64,000 nucleotides of DNA from UBA10649 sp963842725 (GCA_963842725.1 CAWJHN010000004.1:1984001-2048000); one strand, 5' to 3'; positions 52,972 through 62,898 are shown, counted from the first letter of the stretch. Program-made: numbers and translations. The notes: generated from the letters alone by a model not told the origin.

Positions 52972-52979
<8 letters not shown>
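52461..52979 (+). CDS. ispF: 2-C-methyl-D-erythritol 2,4-cyclodiphosphate synthase
   Basis: Fifth step of the MEP pathway, a trimeric zinc enzyme. The 172-residue protein shows GIGVDVHRF, GLEGHSDADVAAHACCDAVL with the metal His and Asp, GDLGSNFGTS, and ATTTDGLGLTGRGEGVAAIA near the end. The GTG at 52461 is 23 bases from the divergent ispD start. Its stop overlaps the next gene by eight bases. Confidence 0.94.
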
Positions 52980-53691
<712 letters not shown>

Positions 53692-53697
53692 CCCCCC

Positions 53698-53715
53698 GTG
53701 GAGCATGAGCAGGTT
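53698..53715. repeat. Repeat family B half-site
   Basis: GTGGAGCATGAGCAGGTT in the 54-base gap before cysS, nearly identical to copies near 20814 and 63791. Confidence 0.5.
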
Positions 53716-53733
53716 GGGGTTCTCGGGCGCCGG

Positions 53734-53739
53734 TAGCCT
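53734..53739 (+). promoter_or_regulatory. Leaderless -10 element of cysS
   Basis: TAGCCT six bases before the GTG at 53746. Confidence 0.6.
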
Positions 53740-53745
53740 GGGTGG

Positions 53746-55198
53746 GTGAGTCTTCGGCTGTTCGACACCGCCACGCATGCGGTCCGCGAGTTCGTCCCTC
53801 TGGTGCAGGGCCGGGCCGGCATCTACGTCTGTGGTGCCACCACCCAGTCCGGGCCGCACATCGGCCACCTGCGCGCCGCGGTGAGTTTCGACGTCCTGCG
53901 CCGCTGGCTCACCCGCAGCGGGTACGAGGTCACCTACCTGCGCAACGTGACCGACATCGACGACAAGATCCTGGCCAAGTCGGCGGAGGAGGGCCGGCCG
54001 TGGTGGGCGCACACCTACCGCTACGAGCTGGAGTTCGCCCGGGCCTACGACGCGCTGAACATCCTGCGGCCCACCTACGAGCCGCGGGCGACCGGCCACG
54101 TGACCGAGATGGTCGAGCTGATCGCCCGGCTGATCGACGCCGGCCATGCCTACGCTGCGGCCGACGCCTCCGGCGACGTGTACTTCGACGTGCGCTCCTG
54201 GCCCGCCTACGGCGAGCTGACCCACCAGTCGGTCGACGACATGGAACCCGCGGCGGACGCCGACCCGCGCGGCAAGCGCGACCCGCGCGACTTCGCGCTG
54301 TGGAAGGGGTCCAAGCCCGGCGAGCCGGCGACCGCGTCCTGGCCGACTCCCTGGGGCCGTGGCCGCCCGGGCTGGCACCTGGAGTGCTCGGCGATGGTGA
54401 CGCAAGTACCTGGGGCCGGAGTTCGACATCCACGGCGGCGGCCTGGACCTGCGGTTCCCCCACCACGAGAACGAGCAGGCCCAGTCCCGCGCCGCCGGCG
54501 ACGCCTTCGCGCGGTACTGGCTGCACAACGGCTGGGTGGTGCAGGGCGGGGAGAAGATGAGCAAGTCCATCGGCAACGTGATGTCGATGGACGTTCTGCT
54601 GCACCAGGTTCCGGCGGTGGTGATCCGCTACCTGCTCGCCACGCCGCACTACCGCTCGAACATCGAGGTGGTGGTTCCGGCCTCGCTGGACGAGGCCCGT
54701 ACCGCCTACGAGCGGATCGAGAACTTCGTCCTGCGGGCCGCCGAGGCCTGCGGAGACGCCGTCACCCACGTCGAGCCGGCCGACCTGCCGGTCCCGGGCG
54801 CCTTCACCGAGGCCATGGACGACGACCTCGGCACCTCGGCCGCGCTGGCCGTGGTGCACGACACCGTGCGGGCGGGCAACACCGCCCTCGCCGCGGGCGA
54901 CAAGGACGGTGCCCTGGCGCACGCCCTCGCGGTGCGGGCGATGACCGAGGTGATCGGTATCGATCCGCTGGACCCGCACTGGCGCAACGGATCTGCACCC
55001 GGATCCGATCCCGCGCGGGCCGCTCTGGGCGCCCTCGTCCAGGCCGACCTGGACGCCCGCGCGGCAGCCCGGGCCGGGCGGGACTTCACCACCGCCGACG
55101 CCGTCCGGGCCAGGCTCGCCGCGGCCGGGATCGCGGTCGAGGACACTCCGGACGGCGCGCGCTGGTCGCTGGCCTCCCCGGCAACAGAGGAGAACTGA
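53746..55198 (+). pseudogene. cysS: Cysteinyl-tRNA synthetase, one frame break as read
   Basis: Charges tRNA-Cys. The first frame holds YVCGATTQSGPHIGHLRAAV with the HIGH motif at residues 38-41 and zinc Cys29, up to GWHLECSAM. The frame then shifts near 54405, where one extra base in ACGCAAG breaks MVTKYLGPEFDIHGGGLDLR. The second frame continues with RFPHHENEQAQSRAAGDAFA and KMSKSIGN to the end. The length is one base over a multiple of three; correction gives about 483 residues. The gene is essential, so a real null is unlikely. It overlaps rlmB by one base. Confidence 0.92.
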
Positions 55199-56208
55199 TG
55201 GCCGGCACCACAGGACGACGTGGAGCGGTGCGCCGTGACGCGTCCAAGAAGGGCCCAACCGTCGGTTCCGGCGGGCAGAAGCGCCAGGGCCTGGAAGGAC
55301 GGGGCCCGACCCCCAAGGCGAGCGAGCGGACCGGGCACCCGGCCTCTCGCCGAGCGGGCGCGGCGGCGCGTGCCGCAGCGGAGGGCGCTCCGGTGCGCAA
55401 GGGCCCACCGGCCGCACGCAAGGCGGCCGGCAAGGCGGCTGCAGCCCGGCGTTCCGGCGGCGAGGGGCCGGAGTACGTGGCGGGGCGCAACCCGGTGGTC
55501 GAGGCCCTGAGGGCCGGTGTGCCGGTCAAGGCGATCTACGTGGCCTCCCGGATCGAGCACGACGCGCGGGTCAAGGAGGCGCTGAAGGCGGCCTCGGAGA
55601 AGCGACTGCCGTTGCTCGAGGTGAGCAAGACCGACCTCGACCGGATGACCAACGGCGCCGTCCACCAGGGCCTGGTCGCCCAGGTGCCCGCCTACCGTTA
55701 CGCCGACCTCGGCACACTGCTGGCCGGGGCCAGGAGCTCGGGGCGGGCAGCGCTGTTCGTCGTCCTCGACGGGGTCACCGACCCGCGCAACCTCGGTGCC
55801 GTGGTGCGGTCCGTGGCCGCCTTCGGCGGGCACGGCGTGATCGTGCCGGAGCGGCGCGCCGCCGGGATGACCGCCTCGGCCTGGAAGACCTCGGCCGGCG
55901 CGGCGTCCCGGGTGCCGGTGGCCCGGGTGACCAACCTGACCCGGGCGCTGGAGGAACTGCAGAAGGCAGGCTGCTTCGTGGTCGGCCTGGACGCCGGAGG
56001 CAGCCTGGACCTGCCGGCACTGGAGGCTGCGGTCGACCCGCTGGTGCTGGTGATCGGGTCCGAGGGCAAGGGACTGGGCCGGCTGGTCCGTGCCACCTGC
56101 GACGTGGTGGTCTCGATCCCGATGGCGGCCGGCACCGAGTCCCTCAACGCCGGGGTCGCCGCCGGGGTCGCACTGTACGAGGTCGCGCGGCGCCGCTCGG
56201 GGGCCTGA
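55198..56208 (+). CDS. rlmB: 23S rRNA (guanosine-2'-O-)-methyltransferase RlmB
   Basis: SpoU/TrmH-family methylase of 336 residues acting on G2251 of 23S rRNA. An extra basic, Ala/Gly/Lys-rich N-terminus of about 90 residues is typical of actinobacteria. Then come the substrate domain (YVAGRNPVVEALRAGVPVKA) and the knotted catalytic domain with LDGVTDPRNLGAVVRSVAAF, VIGSEGKGLGRLV and IPMAAGTESLNAGVAAGVAL. ATG 55198 overlaps the cysS stop by one base. Confidence 0.93.
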   Translation: MAGTTGRRGAVRRDASKKGPTVGSGGQKRQGLEGRGPTPKASERTGHPASRRAGAAARAAAEGAPVRKGPPAARKAAGKAAAARRSGGEGPEYVAGRNPVVEALRAGVPVKAIYVASRIEHDARVKEALKAASEKRLPLLEVSKTDLDRMTNGAVHQGLVAQVPAYRYADLGTLLAGARSSGRAALFVVLDGVTDPRNLGAVVRSVAAFGGHGVIVPERRAAGMTASAWKTSAGAASRVPVARVTNLTRALEELQKAGCFVVGLDAGGSLDLPALEAAVDPLVLVIGSEGKGLGRLVRATCDVVVSIPMAAGTESLNAGVAAGVALYEVARRRSGA

Positions 56209-57545
56209 TGTCGGTGCGGATCCGCCCGGAGACCGCGACGGACCACGCGGCCGTCGCGGCTCTGCTGCGGGTCGGCTTCCCCGGGGAATCGGTGGACGCC
56301 CTGGTCGAGGCGCTGCGGGCCGGGCCGACCTACCTGCCCGGGCTGGCCCTGGTCGCCGAGGACGACAGCGCCCTGCCGGACGGCGCGCTGCCCGGCGGCC
56401 TCGCCGGGTTCGTGATGCTGACCACCGCGCCGTTGGAGCTGTCGCCGTGGCAACCCGGGCCGCCCGGGCCAGTGGGACGGGGGCGCTGCGTCGAGGTCCT
56501 GGTCCTCTCACCGCTGGTCACCCACCCCGGCGCCGCCGGCCGCGGGATCGCCCGGGCGCTGGTCGAGCGGGCGCTCGCCCTGGCCGCCGTGCGGGGCTGC
56601 GAGCCCTGGGTGGTGCTGGAGGGCGACCCCGCGCTCTACCGGCGGTTCGGCTTCGTGGCGGGTTCGTCGGTCGGCCTACTCGCGCCGTCCGAGCGGATTC
56701 CCCGGCAGGCCTTCCAGGCCCACCCCCTGGCCGCGGGCGACGACCGGCCGGCCGGTCGGGTGCTCTACCCGCCGCCGTTCTGGGAGGTGGTCACGCCCGG
56801 CCTGCCGTTCGAGGGCACCACCTGGCTGGACGAGCTCGAGCGCCAGGCGCGGGTGATCGAGGCCGCCTCGACCGACCTCGACCTGGCCCTGCCGAGTTGT
56901 CCGGGCTGGGCGGCCGGCGATCTGCTCACCCACCTCGGGGCGATCCACCGGGTGGTGCTCGACTGGCTCACCGACGGTCGTCGTCCGCGCGCCCTGCACC
57001 CGGTGCCGTCCACCGCCGAGCGGGCGCGCTGGTACGCCGAGGGCTGGCGGGCCCTGCACGAGCGGCTCGGCGCGGAGCCGCCGCAGGCTGCCACGGCGAC
57101 CTGGTGCCCGTGGGATGCCTCGAACCTGTTCTGGCGCCGGCGCATGGTGCACGAGCATGCGATCCACGCCCTCGACCTGGCGATCGCCGCCGACCTGCCC
57201 TGGACGGTGCCGGAGGATGTCGCCCTGGACGGCGTCGACGAGGCCCTGCGGCTGTGGCTGGGCACCCGGCTGGGCTCTGCGGTCGGCGGCTCGGGTGAGG
57301 CGGTGCACCTGGTGGCCACCGGCCCGGCCGGGAGCACCCTTCGGTCGTGGACCGTGGTGCTGCATCAGCGGTTCCTGGAGGTCCATGAGCTCGCACTGGA
57401 CAGGTACGACGCGGTGGTGACGGCTGCGCCGACCGAGCTGTACCGGTGGGTGTGGGGCCGCGCCCGCCTGGGCTCGGTCCTCGTGGAGGGCCGCGACGGG
57501 CCCGTCGAGGCGTTGCGGGCGGCGCTGACCCGGGCCACGGGCTAG
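56208..57545 (+). CDS. Fusion of GNAT acetyltransferase and mycothiol maleylpyruvate isomerase-like domain
   Basis: A 445-residue protein in which residues 1-180 are a GNAT acetyltransferase (LSPLVTHPGAAGRGIARALV, WVVLEGDPALYRRFGFVAGS) and residues 205-445 an MDMPI/DinB-like domain. The latter shows SCPGWAAGDLLTHLGAIHRV and the metal-like HEHAIHALDLAI. The same HExxIHxLD pattern occurs in the separate MDMPI gene at 62916. ATG 56208 overlaps the rlmB stop. No substrate can be named; mycothiol dependence is inferred from the family and the presence of mshA and mshD. Confidence 0.75.
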   Translation: MSVRIRPETATDHAAVAALLRVGFPGESVDALVEALRAGPTYLPGLALVAEDDSALPDGALPGGLAGFVMLTTAPLELSPWQPGPPGPVGRGRCVEVLVLSPLVTHPGAAGRGIARALVERALALAAVRGCEPWVVLEGDPALYRRFGFVAGSSVGLLAPSERIPRQAFQAHPLAAGDDRPAGRVLYPPPFWEVVTPGLPFEGTTWLDELERQARVIEAASTDLDLALPSCPGWAAGDLLTHLGAIHRVVLDWLTDGRRPRALHPVPSTAERARWYAEGWRALHERLGAEPPQAATATWCPWDASNLFWRRRMVHEHAIHALDLAIAADLPWTVPEDVALDGVDEALRLWLGTRLGSAVGGSGEAVHLVATGPAGSTLRSWTVVLHQRFLEVHELALDRYDAVVTAAPTELYRWVWGRARLGSVLVEGRDGPVEALRAALTRATG

Positions 57546-57609
57546 GCGCGCCGGCCGCGAAGGGTTCGCGAGGGCGGAACGACGGTTGCCAGGCGCCGCT
57601 CGATACGGC

Positions 57610-57650
57610 AAGGTAAGGCTTTCCTTAGTTAGGTCACCCTTACTATTCTC
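57610..57650 (+). promoter_or_regulatory. Iron-box-like inverted repeats upstream of efeU
   Basis: AAGGTAAGGCTTTCCTTAG with the core TAAGG-CTTT-CCTTA (57614-57627), followed by TTAGGTCACCCTTA. These resemble DtxR/IdeR boxes (TTAGGTTAGSCTAACCTAA) and lie within 60 bases of the start, in a local AT-rich patch. Confidence 0.6.
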
Positions 57651-57667
57651 CGGTCGGGAGTCCGCCG

Positions 57668-58513
57668 ATGTTCGCCAACCTGCTGATCGGCCTGCGCGAG
57701 GGCCTCGAGGCATCCCTCGTGGTCGGCATCCTGGTGGCCTACCTGGTCAAGTCCGGACGGCGCGACATGCTGCGCTGGGTCGGCCTCGGGGTGGGCCTGG
57801 CCGTGGTGGTCAGCGTGGGGATCTGGGCTCTGATCACCTTCACGGCCCGCGACCTGGGTGAGCACGGCGAGGAGGTCTTCGCCGGTCTGCTCTCGATCGG
57901 AGCGGTCGGCTTCGTCACCTGGATGGTGCTCTGGATGCGCAAGGCCGCCTGGCGCCTGCGCAGCGAACTGGACGGCCGACTGGCCAAGGCGCTGGTGGTC
58001 GGCCCGCCGGCGGTGGCCGCCACCGCGTTCCTCGCGGTGGGCCGCGAGGGCGTGGAGACCGCGGTCTTCCTCTGGGCGGCCATTCGGGCCACCGGCGAGG
58101 GCTGGCAGCCGTTCGCCGGTGCCGCGCTGGGGATCGCGATCGCCGTGGTGCTCGGCTACCTGATCTATCGCGGGGCCCTGCGGATCGATCTCGCCTCGTT
58201 CTTCACCTGGACCGGCGGCGCGCTGATCGTGATCGCTGCCGGGGTGCTCGGGTACGGCGTCCACGAGTTGCAGGAGGCGGAGGTGCTGCCCGGCGAGCAC
58301 GCGATCGCCTTCGATGTCAGCGCCCAGATCCCGCCGGACAGCGTGCTGGGCACCCTGCTGCGCGGAACCGTGAACTTCCGGCCGGAGACCAGCTGGCTGC
58401 ACGCCGCCGTCTGGGTGGCCTACATCGTGGTGATGGGGTACCTGTTCTTCCGCCCCCGCCGCAGCGTGCCGGCCCCGGCGAGGGCGACCGCGGAGGTCAC
58501 CGCCGGCGCGTAG
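57668..58513 (+). CDS. efeU: FTR1/EfeU family iron permease
   Basis: High-affinity iron permease of 281 residues with seven membrane helices. The REGLE signature occurs as GLREGLEASLVVG near residue 8 and as VGREGVETAVFLW near 119, the usual two iron sites. Genes for the EfeO and EfeB partners are not adjacent. The DtxR-like box upstream predicts repression by iron. Confidence 0.9.
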   Translation: MFANLLIGLREGLEASLVVGILVAYLVKSGRRDMLRWVGLGVGLAVVVSVGIWALITFTARDLGEHGEEVFAGLLSIGAVGFVTWMVLWMRKAAWRLRSELDGRLAKALVVGPPAVAATAFLAVGREGVETAVFLWAAIRATGEGWQPFAGAALGIAIAVVLGYLIYRGALRIDLASFFTWTGGALIVIAAGVLGYGVHELQEAEVLPGEHAIAFDVSAQIPPDSVLGTLLRGTVNFRPETSWLHAAVWVAYIVVMGYLFFRPRRSVPAPARATAEVTAGA

Positions 58514-58516
58514 GCT
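58511..58516 (+). promoter_or_regulatory. Leaderless -10 element of the DUF1761 gene
   Basis: TAGGCT overlaps the efeU stop and lies six bases before ATG 58523. Confidence 0.6.
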
Positions 58517-58522
58517 CCGCGC

Positions 58523-58942
58523 ATGGTTCCTCAGATCAGCTATCTCGCCGTGGTCCTCGCCGTGGTCGCGAGCATGGTGGTCGGGTTCGTCTTCTACCAC
58601 CCGGCGGTGCTGGGCCGGCGCTGGATGGCCCTGGCCGGGCACACCGACTCCTCCCTGCAGGCCGGCTCACCGCTGGTCTATCCGGTGGTGGCGGCGGCCA
58701 GCTTCGTCACCGCCTGGGTGCTCGCCGGCTGCGCGGACATCGCCCACGCCTTCTACGGCGGGTCGTTCCTGTCCAGCGCCCTGCTCACCGCCTGGATCCT
58801 GTGGGCGGGTTTCACCGCCGCACGGTTCCTGGTGCACGACCTGTTCGACACCCGGCCGCGGGGGCTCACGGTGCTCAACGCCGCGCACGAGCTGCTCACG
58901 GTGACCGCCATGGGTCTGGTGATCGGGCTGCTCGCGCCCTGA
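58523..58942 (+). CDS. DUF1761 family membrane protein
   Basis: A 139-residue protein with four membrane helices. The first, YLAVVLAVVASMVVGFVFYH, is followed by PAVLGRRWMALAGH, the DUF1761 signature. ILWAGFTAARFLVHDLFDTR and LNAAHELLTVTAMGLVIGLL complete it. Function unknown. It follows efeU by nine bases but seems to have its own promoter. Confidence 0.75.
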   Translation: MVPQISYLAVVLAVVASMVVGFVFYHPAVLGRRWMALAGHTDSSLQAGSPLVYPVVAAASFVTAWVLAGCADIAHAFYGGSFLSSALLTAWILWAGFTAARFLVHDLFDTRPRGLTVLNAAHELLTVTAMGLVIGLLAP

Positions 58943-58955
58943 CCGCGGCGCCGGG

Positions 58956-60227
58956 TCAGTCGTCTGCGAGGACGACGGGCATCTCGTGGGTGTCGACGCC
59001 CACGATCTCGTCCTCGTCCGGCTTGTGCGGCAGCACGCCCTCGATGTAGCCACGCACCGCGTCGTCCAGGCCGACGTCGTAGCCGCGCTGCTCGGAGGCG
59101 TACCACCGGTGCTCGAGCACCTCGTGGTAGATCTCGGCCGGCTCCAGCTTGCCGCGCAGGTCACGCGGAACGGCGTGCATCACCGGCTCGAAGCACCGCG
59201 ACAGCCACTCGTGCGCGAGCATCTCCTCGTCCCCGCCCTGGCGATCGGTCGCCGCCACATAGCCGTCCATGTCGTTCAGCAGGCGGCGGGCCTGGTTCTC
59301 CTCGGCGTCCAGCCCGGTCAGTCGCAGCAGCCGGCGCGAGTGGTGCCCGGCGTCCACCACCTTCGGTTCGATGACCACCGAGGTGCCGTCGATGTCGGTG
59401 CTCAGGGTGAGTTCGCCGATGTCGAAGCCGAGGTCGTTCAGGCGCCGGATCCGCGCCTCCACCCGCCAGCGCTCACCCTTCTCGAACGACTCCGGCGCGG
59501 TCAGCTCCGCCCAGAGCGAGTGATACCTGAGGATCAGCACGCCCATCAGGCCGACCGGGTCGAAGCCCTCGTCCAGGAAGCCGCCGGCCTGCAGATCCAT
59601 ACACTCGCCGGCGATGTTCATGCCGGCGAGCTCGACGTCGTACTCCCGCTGGCCGCGGGAGAGGTTCTCGTGCAGGTCGCCGGTCTCGGCGTCCACCAGG
59701 TAGGCGGCGAAGGCGCCGGCGTCACGGCGGAACAAGGTGTTGGACAGCGACACGTCTCCCCAGAAGAAACCGGCCAGGTGCAGGCGCACCAGCAGGACGG
59801 CGAGGGCGTCGACCAGGCGGGTGGCGGTGTCCTCGCGCAGGGCCTGGGAGAACAGGGCCCGGTAGGGCAGCGAGAACTGCAGGTGACGGGTGACCAGGGC
59901 CGATTCGAGCGGGGCGCCGTCCGGCGCGCTCCGGCCGCTGATCACACCGATCGGCTCGACCGCGGGCAGCCCCAGCTTGCGCAGGCTGCGCAGTAGCCCG
60001 TACTCGCGCTTCGCCAGGTCGGCGTGGATCTCCTTGATCGCCAGCACGGCACCGGACATGCGCACGAACCGCACTGTGTGTCGGGAGATACCTCGCGGCA
60101 GGGCGGCCAGCCGCTCCTCGGGCCAGTCCTCCAGCGGGACGTCCCAGGGAAGGTCGAACAGGGCAGGATCGGGAGCCGCCGCCGTGATCATCAGGCTGGC
60201 GCGGCCGCCGGGCGTCGTGGTTGCCAT
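58956..60227 (-). CDS. DUF4032 family protein with kinase-like fold
   Basis: A 423-residue actinobacterial protein from ATG 60227. The N-terminal two thirds resemble a lipopolysaccharide-type kinase fold: LAIKEIHADLAKREYGLLRS (possible ATP Lys), LRLHLAGFFWGDVSLSNTLF (catalytic-loop-like with D and N) and AAYLVDAETGDLHE (metal-loop-like Asp). The last part, from QARRLLNDMDGYVAATDRQG on, is the DUF4032 region. Phosphotransfer activity is inferred from fold only. The longer open frame upstream is not supported. Confidence 0.75.
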   Translation of the reverse strand: MATTTPGGRASLMITAAAPDPALFDLPWDVPLEDWPEERLAALPRGISRHTVRFVRMSGAVLAIKEIHADLAKREYGLLRSLRKLGLPAVEPIGVISGRSAPDGAPLESALVTRHLQFSLPYRALFSQALREDTATRLVDALAVLLVRLHLAGFFWGDVSLSNTLFRRDAGAFAAYLVDAETGDLHENLSRGQREYDVELAGMNIAGECMDLQAGGFLDEGFDPVGLMGVLILRYHSLWAELTAPESFEKGERWRVEARIRRLNDLGFDIGELTLSTDIDGTSVVIEPKVVDAGHHSRRLLRLTGLDAEENQARRLLNDMDGYVAATDRQGGDEEMLAHEWLSRCFEPVMHAVPRDLRGKLEPAEIYHEVLEHRWYASEQRGYDVGLDDAVRGYIEGVLPHKPDEDEIVGVDTHEMPVVLADD

Positions 60228-60293
60228 CGGTGCCCATTCTGCCGTGCGGCCTGGCGGGAACGTGACCGACTGGACCGCAGTGCCGCCGATCTC

Positions 60294-60299
60294 TAGCGT
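60294..60299 (+). promoter_or_regulatory. Leaderless -10 element of the AAA ATPase gene
   Basis: TAGCGT seven bases before the GTG at 60307, on the opposite strand from the DUF4032 start. Confidence 0.5.
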
Positions 60300-60306
60300 G
60301 TCCGGA

Positions 60307-61574
60307 GTGAATCCCGTCATCGACGCCCTGGAGCGGGCGGTCGCTGCGGCACCGGGGGATCTGGCTCTGAGGCTGCATCTGGCCGATCAGCTGGTTCAGG
60401 CCGGGCGCGGCGACGAGGCAGTGGTGCACTGTGCCACCGCCCTTGCGCAGGACCCCGGCAGCATTCAGGCGCGTGCGCTGATGGCCCGTGCTCTGGGCGG
60501 CGGCGTGCCCGAGGTGTCGCCGACTGCCCCACCCGAGCCGCCCGTGCGCCGGTGCGCGTGCCCGGGCGGCGCGCGGCCGCCGGTGAGTCGTCGACGCCGC
60601 CGGCGTTCGACTGGGACCACGCCGAGGCACAGGTGGGCGACCTCGCCCCGCCGATGTTCGTGGACGAGGGGAGTGCCCCCGATCCCACCGAGAGCGCCTG
60701 GGACGTCGAGCGTTCCACGATCACCCTGTCCGACGTGGGCGGGATGACCGAGGTCAAGGAACGGCTGGAGATGTCGTTCCTGGCGCCGCTGCGCAACCCC
60801 CAGCTGCGCAAGCTCTACAACAAGAGCCTGCGCGGCGGGATGCTGCTGTACGGCCCGCCCGGCTGCGGCAAGACCTACATCGCGCGGGCGATCGCCGGCG
60901 AGATGGGGGCCGCGTTCATCTCGGTCGGTCTGGCAGACATCCTGGACATGTGGATCGGCACCAGCGAGCGGAACATCCACGAGTTGTTCCAGCTGGCCCG
61001 GGGCAAGGCACCGGTGGTGCTGTTCCTGGACGAGATCGACGCGCTCGGCCAGAAGCGCAGCCAGACCCGCAACAGCGCGATGCGCAGCACGGTCAACCAG
61101 TTGCTCAGCGAGCTGGACGGTGTGGACTCGGCCAACGAAGGGGTGTTCGTGCTGGCGGCCACCAACCAGCCGTGGGACGTCGACCCGGCGCTGCGACGTC
61201 CAGGCCGCTTCGACCGCACCCTGCTGGTGCTGCCTCCCGATGCCTCGGCGCGCGAGGCGATCCTGCGCTCGGAGCTGGCCCGCCGCCCGGTCGAGGGCAT
61301 CGACCTGTCGGCGCTGGCCCGCCGGACCGACGGCTACTCGGGGGCCGACCTGGCCCATCTGTGCGAGTCGGCGTCGGAGTTCGCGATGATGGACGGAATC
61401 CGCTCCGGCACCGTACGCATGATCCAGATGCGCGACCTGGAGCAGGCCATGACCCAGATCAGACCGTCGACCGGTCCGTGGTTCGACCTGGCCCGCAACG
61501 TGGTCACCTTCGCGGACACCGACGGCACCTACGCCGACCTGCGGGCCTATATGAAGAAGACCAAGCGGCTGTGA
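60307..61574 (+). pseudogene. TPR-like N-terminus plus AAA ATPase, one frame break as read
   Basis: The first frame codes a helical TPR-like start (IDALERAVAAAPGDLALRLH, DEAVVHCATALAQDPGSIQA) and then loses sense after about 60545. The next frame resumes as TPPAFDWDHAEAQVGDLAP and holds a Cdc48-type AAA domain: GPPGCGKTYIARAIAGEMGA Walker A, LFLDEIDALG Walker B, ATNQPWDVDPALRRPGRFDR sensor and arginine finger. One missing G (GGG read as GG near 60551) would join the two, and the length agrees. It overlaps the next gene by four bases. The ATPase probably works with that membrane TPR protein. Confidence 0.75.
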
Positions 61575-62620
61575 CCGACGGCGCGGATCGCGTTGCACTG
61601 CAACGGATCGAGCTGTTGAACGACGCCGGTCGACACGAAGAGGCGGCGCGTGCCGCCGGGGTGCTGCTGGCGGCGGCACCCTCGGACGTCGAGGCTCTGG
61701 TCCAGCTCGGACGGGCGCAGGCGGGGCGCAAGGACTACGCGGCCATGCTCGAGGTGGCGAACGCACTGACCCGGGCCGATCCGGATGGCTTCTTCGCACA
61801 CATCCTGGCCAGTGAGGCACTGTTCCACCTGAAGGACTACTCGCGGGCTCTGGTGGCCGCCCAGGAGGCGACCCGCCGGGCACCGGACAGTGCGGTGAGT
61901 CATCGTATGGTCGCCTGGGCGGCGAGCGAGCTGAAGGGCCAGCAGCGGCTGGCCTGGGATGCCGCCAACCATGCTGTCCGATTGGGCCCGCTGGACGCCG
62001 AGAACCACACCTGCGCCGGCACGCTGGCGATGGAGATGGGCGATCAGCCGCTGGCCGAGCGGGCGCTGGCGGAGGCGCTGAGGCTGGATCCGGGGGATGC
62101 CCTGGCCCGGCACAACCTCGCCGTGCTGCGCACCCGGCAGGGCCGCCTGGTGGACGCCACTCACGGTCTGCTGACCAGCGCCTCGATGGACCCCCAGCAG
62201 GAGCTGGTGCCGCACAACCTGGCCAGCGTGATCCTGGTCTGGCTGCAGCGCACCCACTGGGGGATGTGGGGCACCTACCTCGTGCTCCGCTCGGTTGCCG
62301 GGACCAGCGATCACTTCTCAGTGCCTTCGGCCGTCGCCCTGCTGCTGGGGTTGGGGCTGCTGGCCTGGTGGACCAGGCAGACCGTGCTGCGCCTCGGTGG
62401 CCACGTGCGGGCCACCATGTGGCGGGTGCTGCATCGCTCGGTGTTCACGGCGCTCTGGTTCTGGTCGCTGGTGGCGGCCGGGCTGGCGCTGGTGGTGGCC
62501 GGGCTCGGCCCGTCGGCGGGCCTGCGCATGCTGGCCACCCTGGTCTCGGCGGTGGCGTTGGTGGTGGGCTGCCTGTCGAGCTGGATCGGCGCTGTCAGGC
62601 ATCGGCGCAGGGTGACCTGA
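61571..62620 (+). CDS. TPR protein with C-terminal membrane segments
   Basis: GTG 61571 overlaps the ATPase stop (GTGA). The 349-residue protein has about six TPR-like helical repeats to residue 215 (LLNDAGRHEEAARAAGVLLA, YSRALVAAQEATRRAPDSAV, AERALAEALRLDPGDALARH) and then four membrane helices (VPSAVALLLGLGLLAWW and following). The ATPase and this protein share TPR-like segments and look like a two-gene system, perhaps a membrane-bound remodelling complex. Function unknown. Confidence 0.7.
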   Translation: MTDGADRVALQRIELLNDAGRHEEAARAAGVLLAAAPSDVEALVQLGRAQAGRKDYAAMLEVANALTRADPDGFFAHILASEALFHLKDYSRALVAAQEATRRAPDSAVSHRMVAWAASELKGQQRLAWDAANHAVRLGPLDAENHTCAGTLAMEMGDQPLAERALAEALRLDPGDALARHNLAVLRTRQGRLVDATHGLLTSASMDPQQELVPHNLASVILVWLQRTHWGMWGTYLVLRSVAGTSDHFSVPSAVALLLGLGLLAWWTRQTVLRLGGHVRATMWRVLHRSVFTALWFWSLVAAGLALVVAGLGPSAGLRMLATLVSAVALVVGCLSSWIGAVRHRRRVT

Positions 62621-62724
62621 CGGAGCGTGGCCGCGCGTGGCGCAGGGTCGAGCACTGAGCCGTCCGGGTGACGCTGGGTCCGCAGGTTTCGCCGTCCGCC
62701 CCCGGGTTTGCAACACTGAGTGTC

Positions 62725-62898
62725 ATGACGACTCGGGGAAATTCGTCGCGCAGGCGGTCGTATCCGGTGACGCTCACCCAGCTGCCGGTGGTCCGCTGCG
62801 CGCACTGCGGGCAGACCATGGCTCATCGCGGCGGTCAGGCCAGCGCCGTGCTGACCGCCCACTACGAACAGACCCACGCCGACGCCGTCGCCCGCTGA
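62725..62898 (+). CDS. Small C2H2-like zinc-binding protein
   Basis: A 57-residue protein from ATG 62725. A basic N-terminus (TTRGNSSRRRSYPVTLTQLP) precedes VRCAHCGQTMAHRGG and LTAHYEQTHADAVAR, that is CxxC, a spacer and HxxxxH, the ligand pattern of a C2H2 finger. It is not in an operon with neighbours. Nucleic-acid binding is plausible but unproven. A short length and no homology evidence keep the confidence moderate. Confidence 0.55.
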   Translation: MTTRGNSSRRRSYPVTLTQLPVVRCAHCGQTMAHRGGQASAVLTAHYEQTHADAVAR

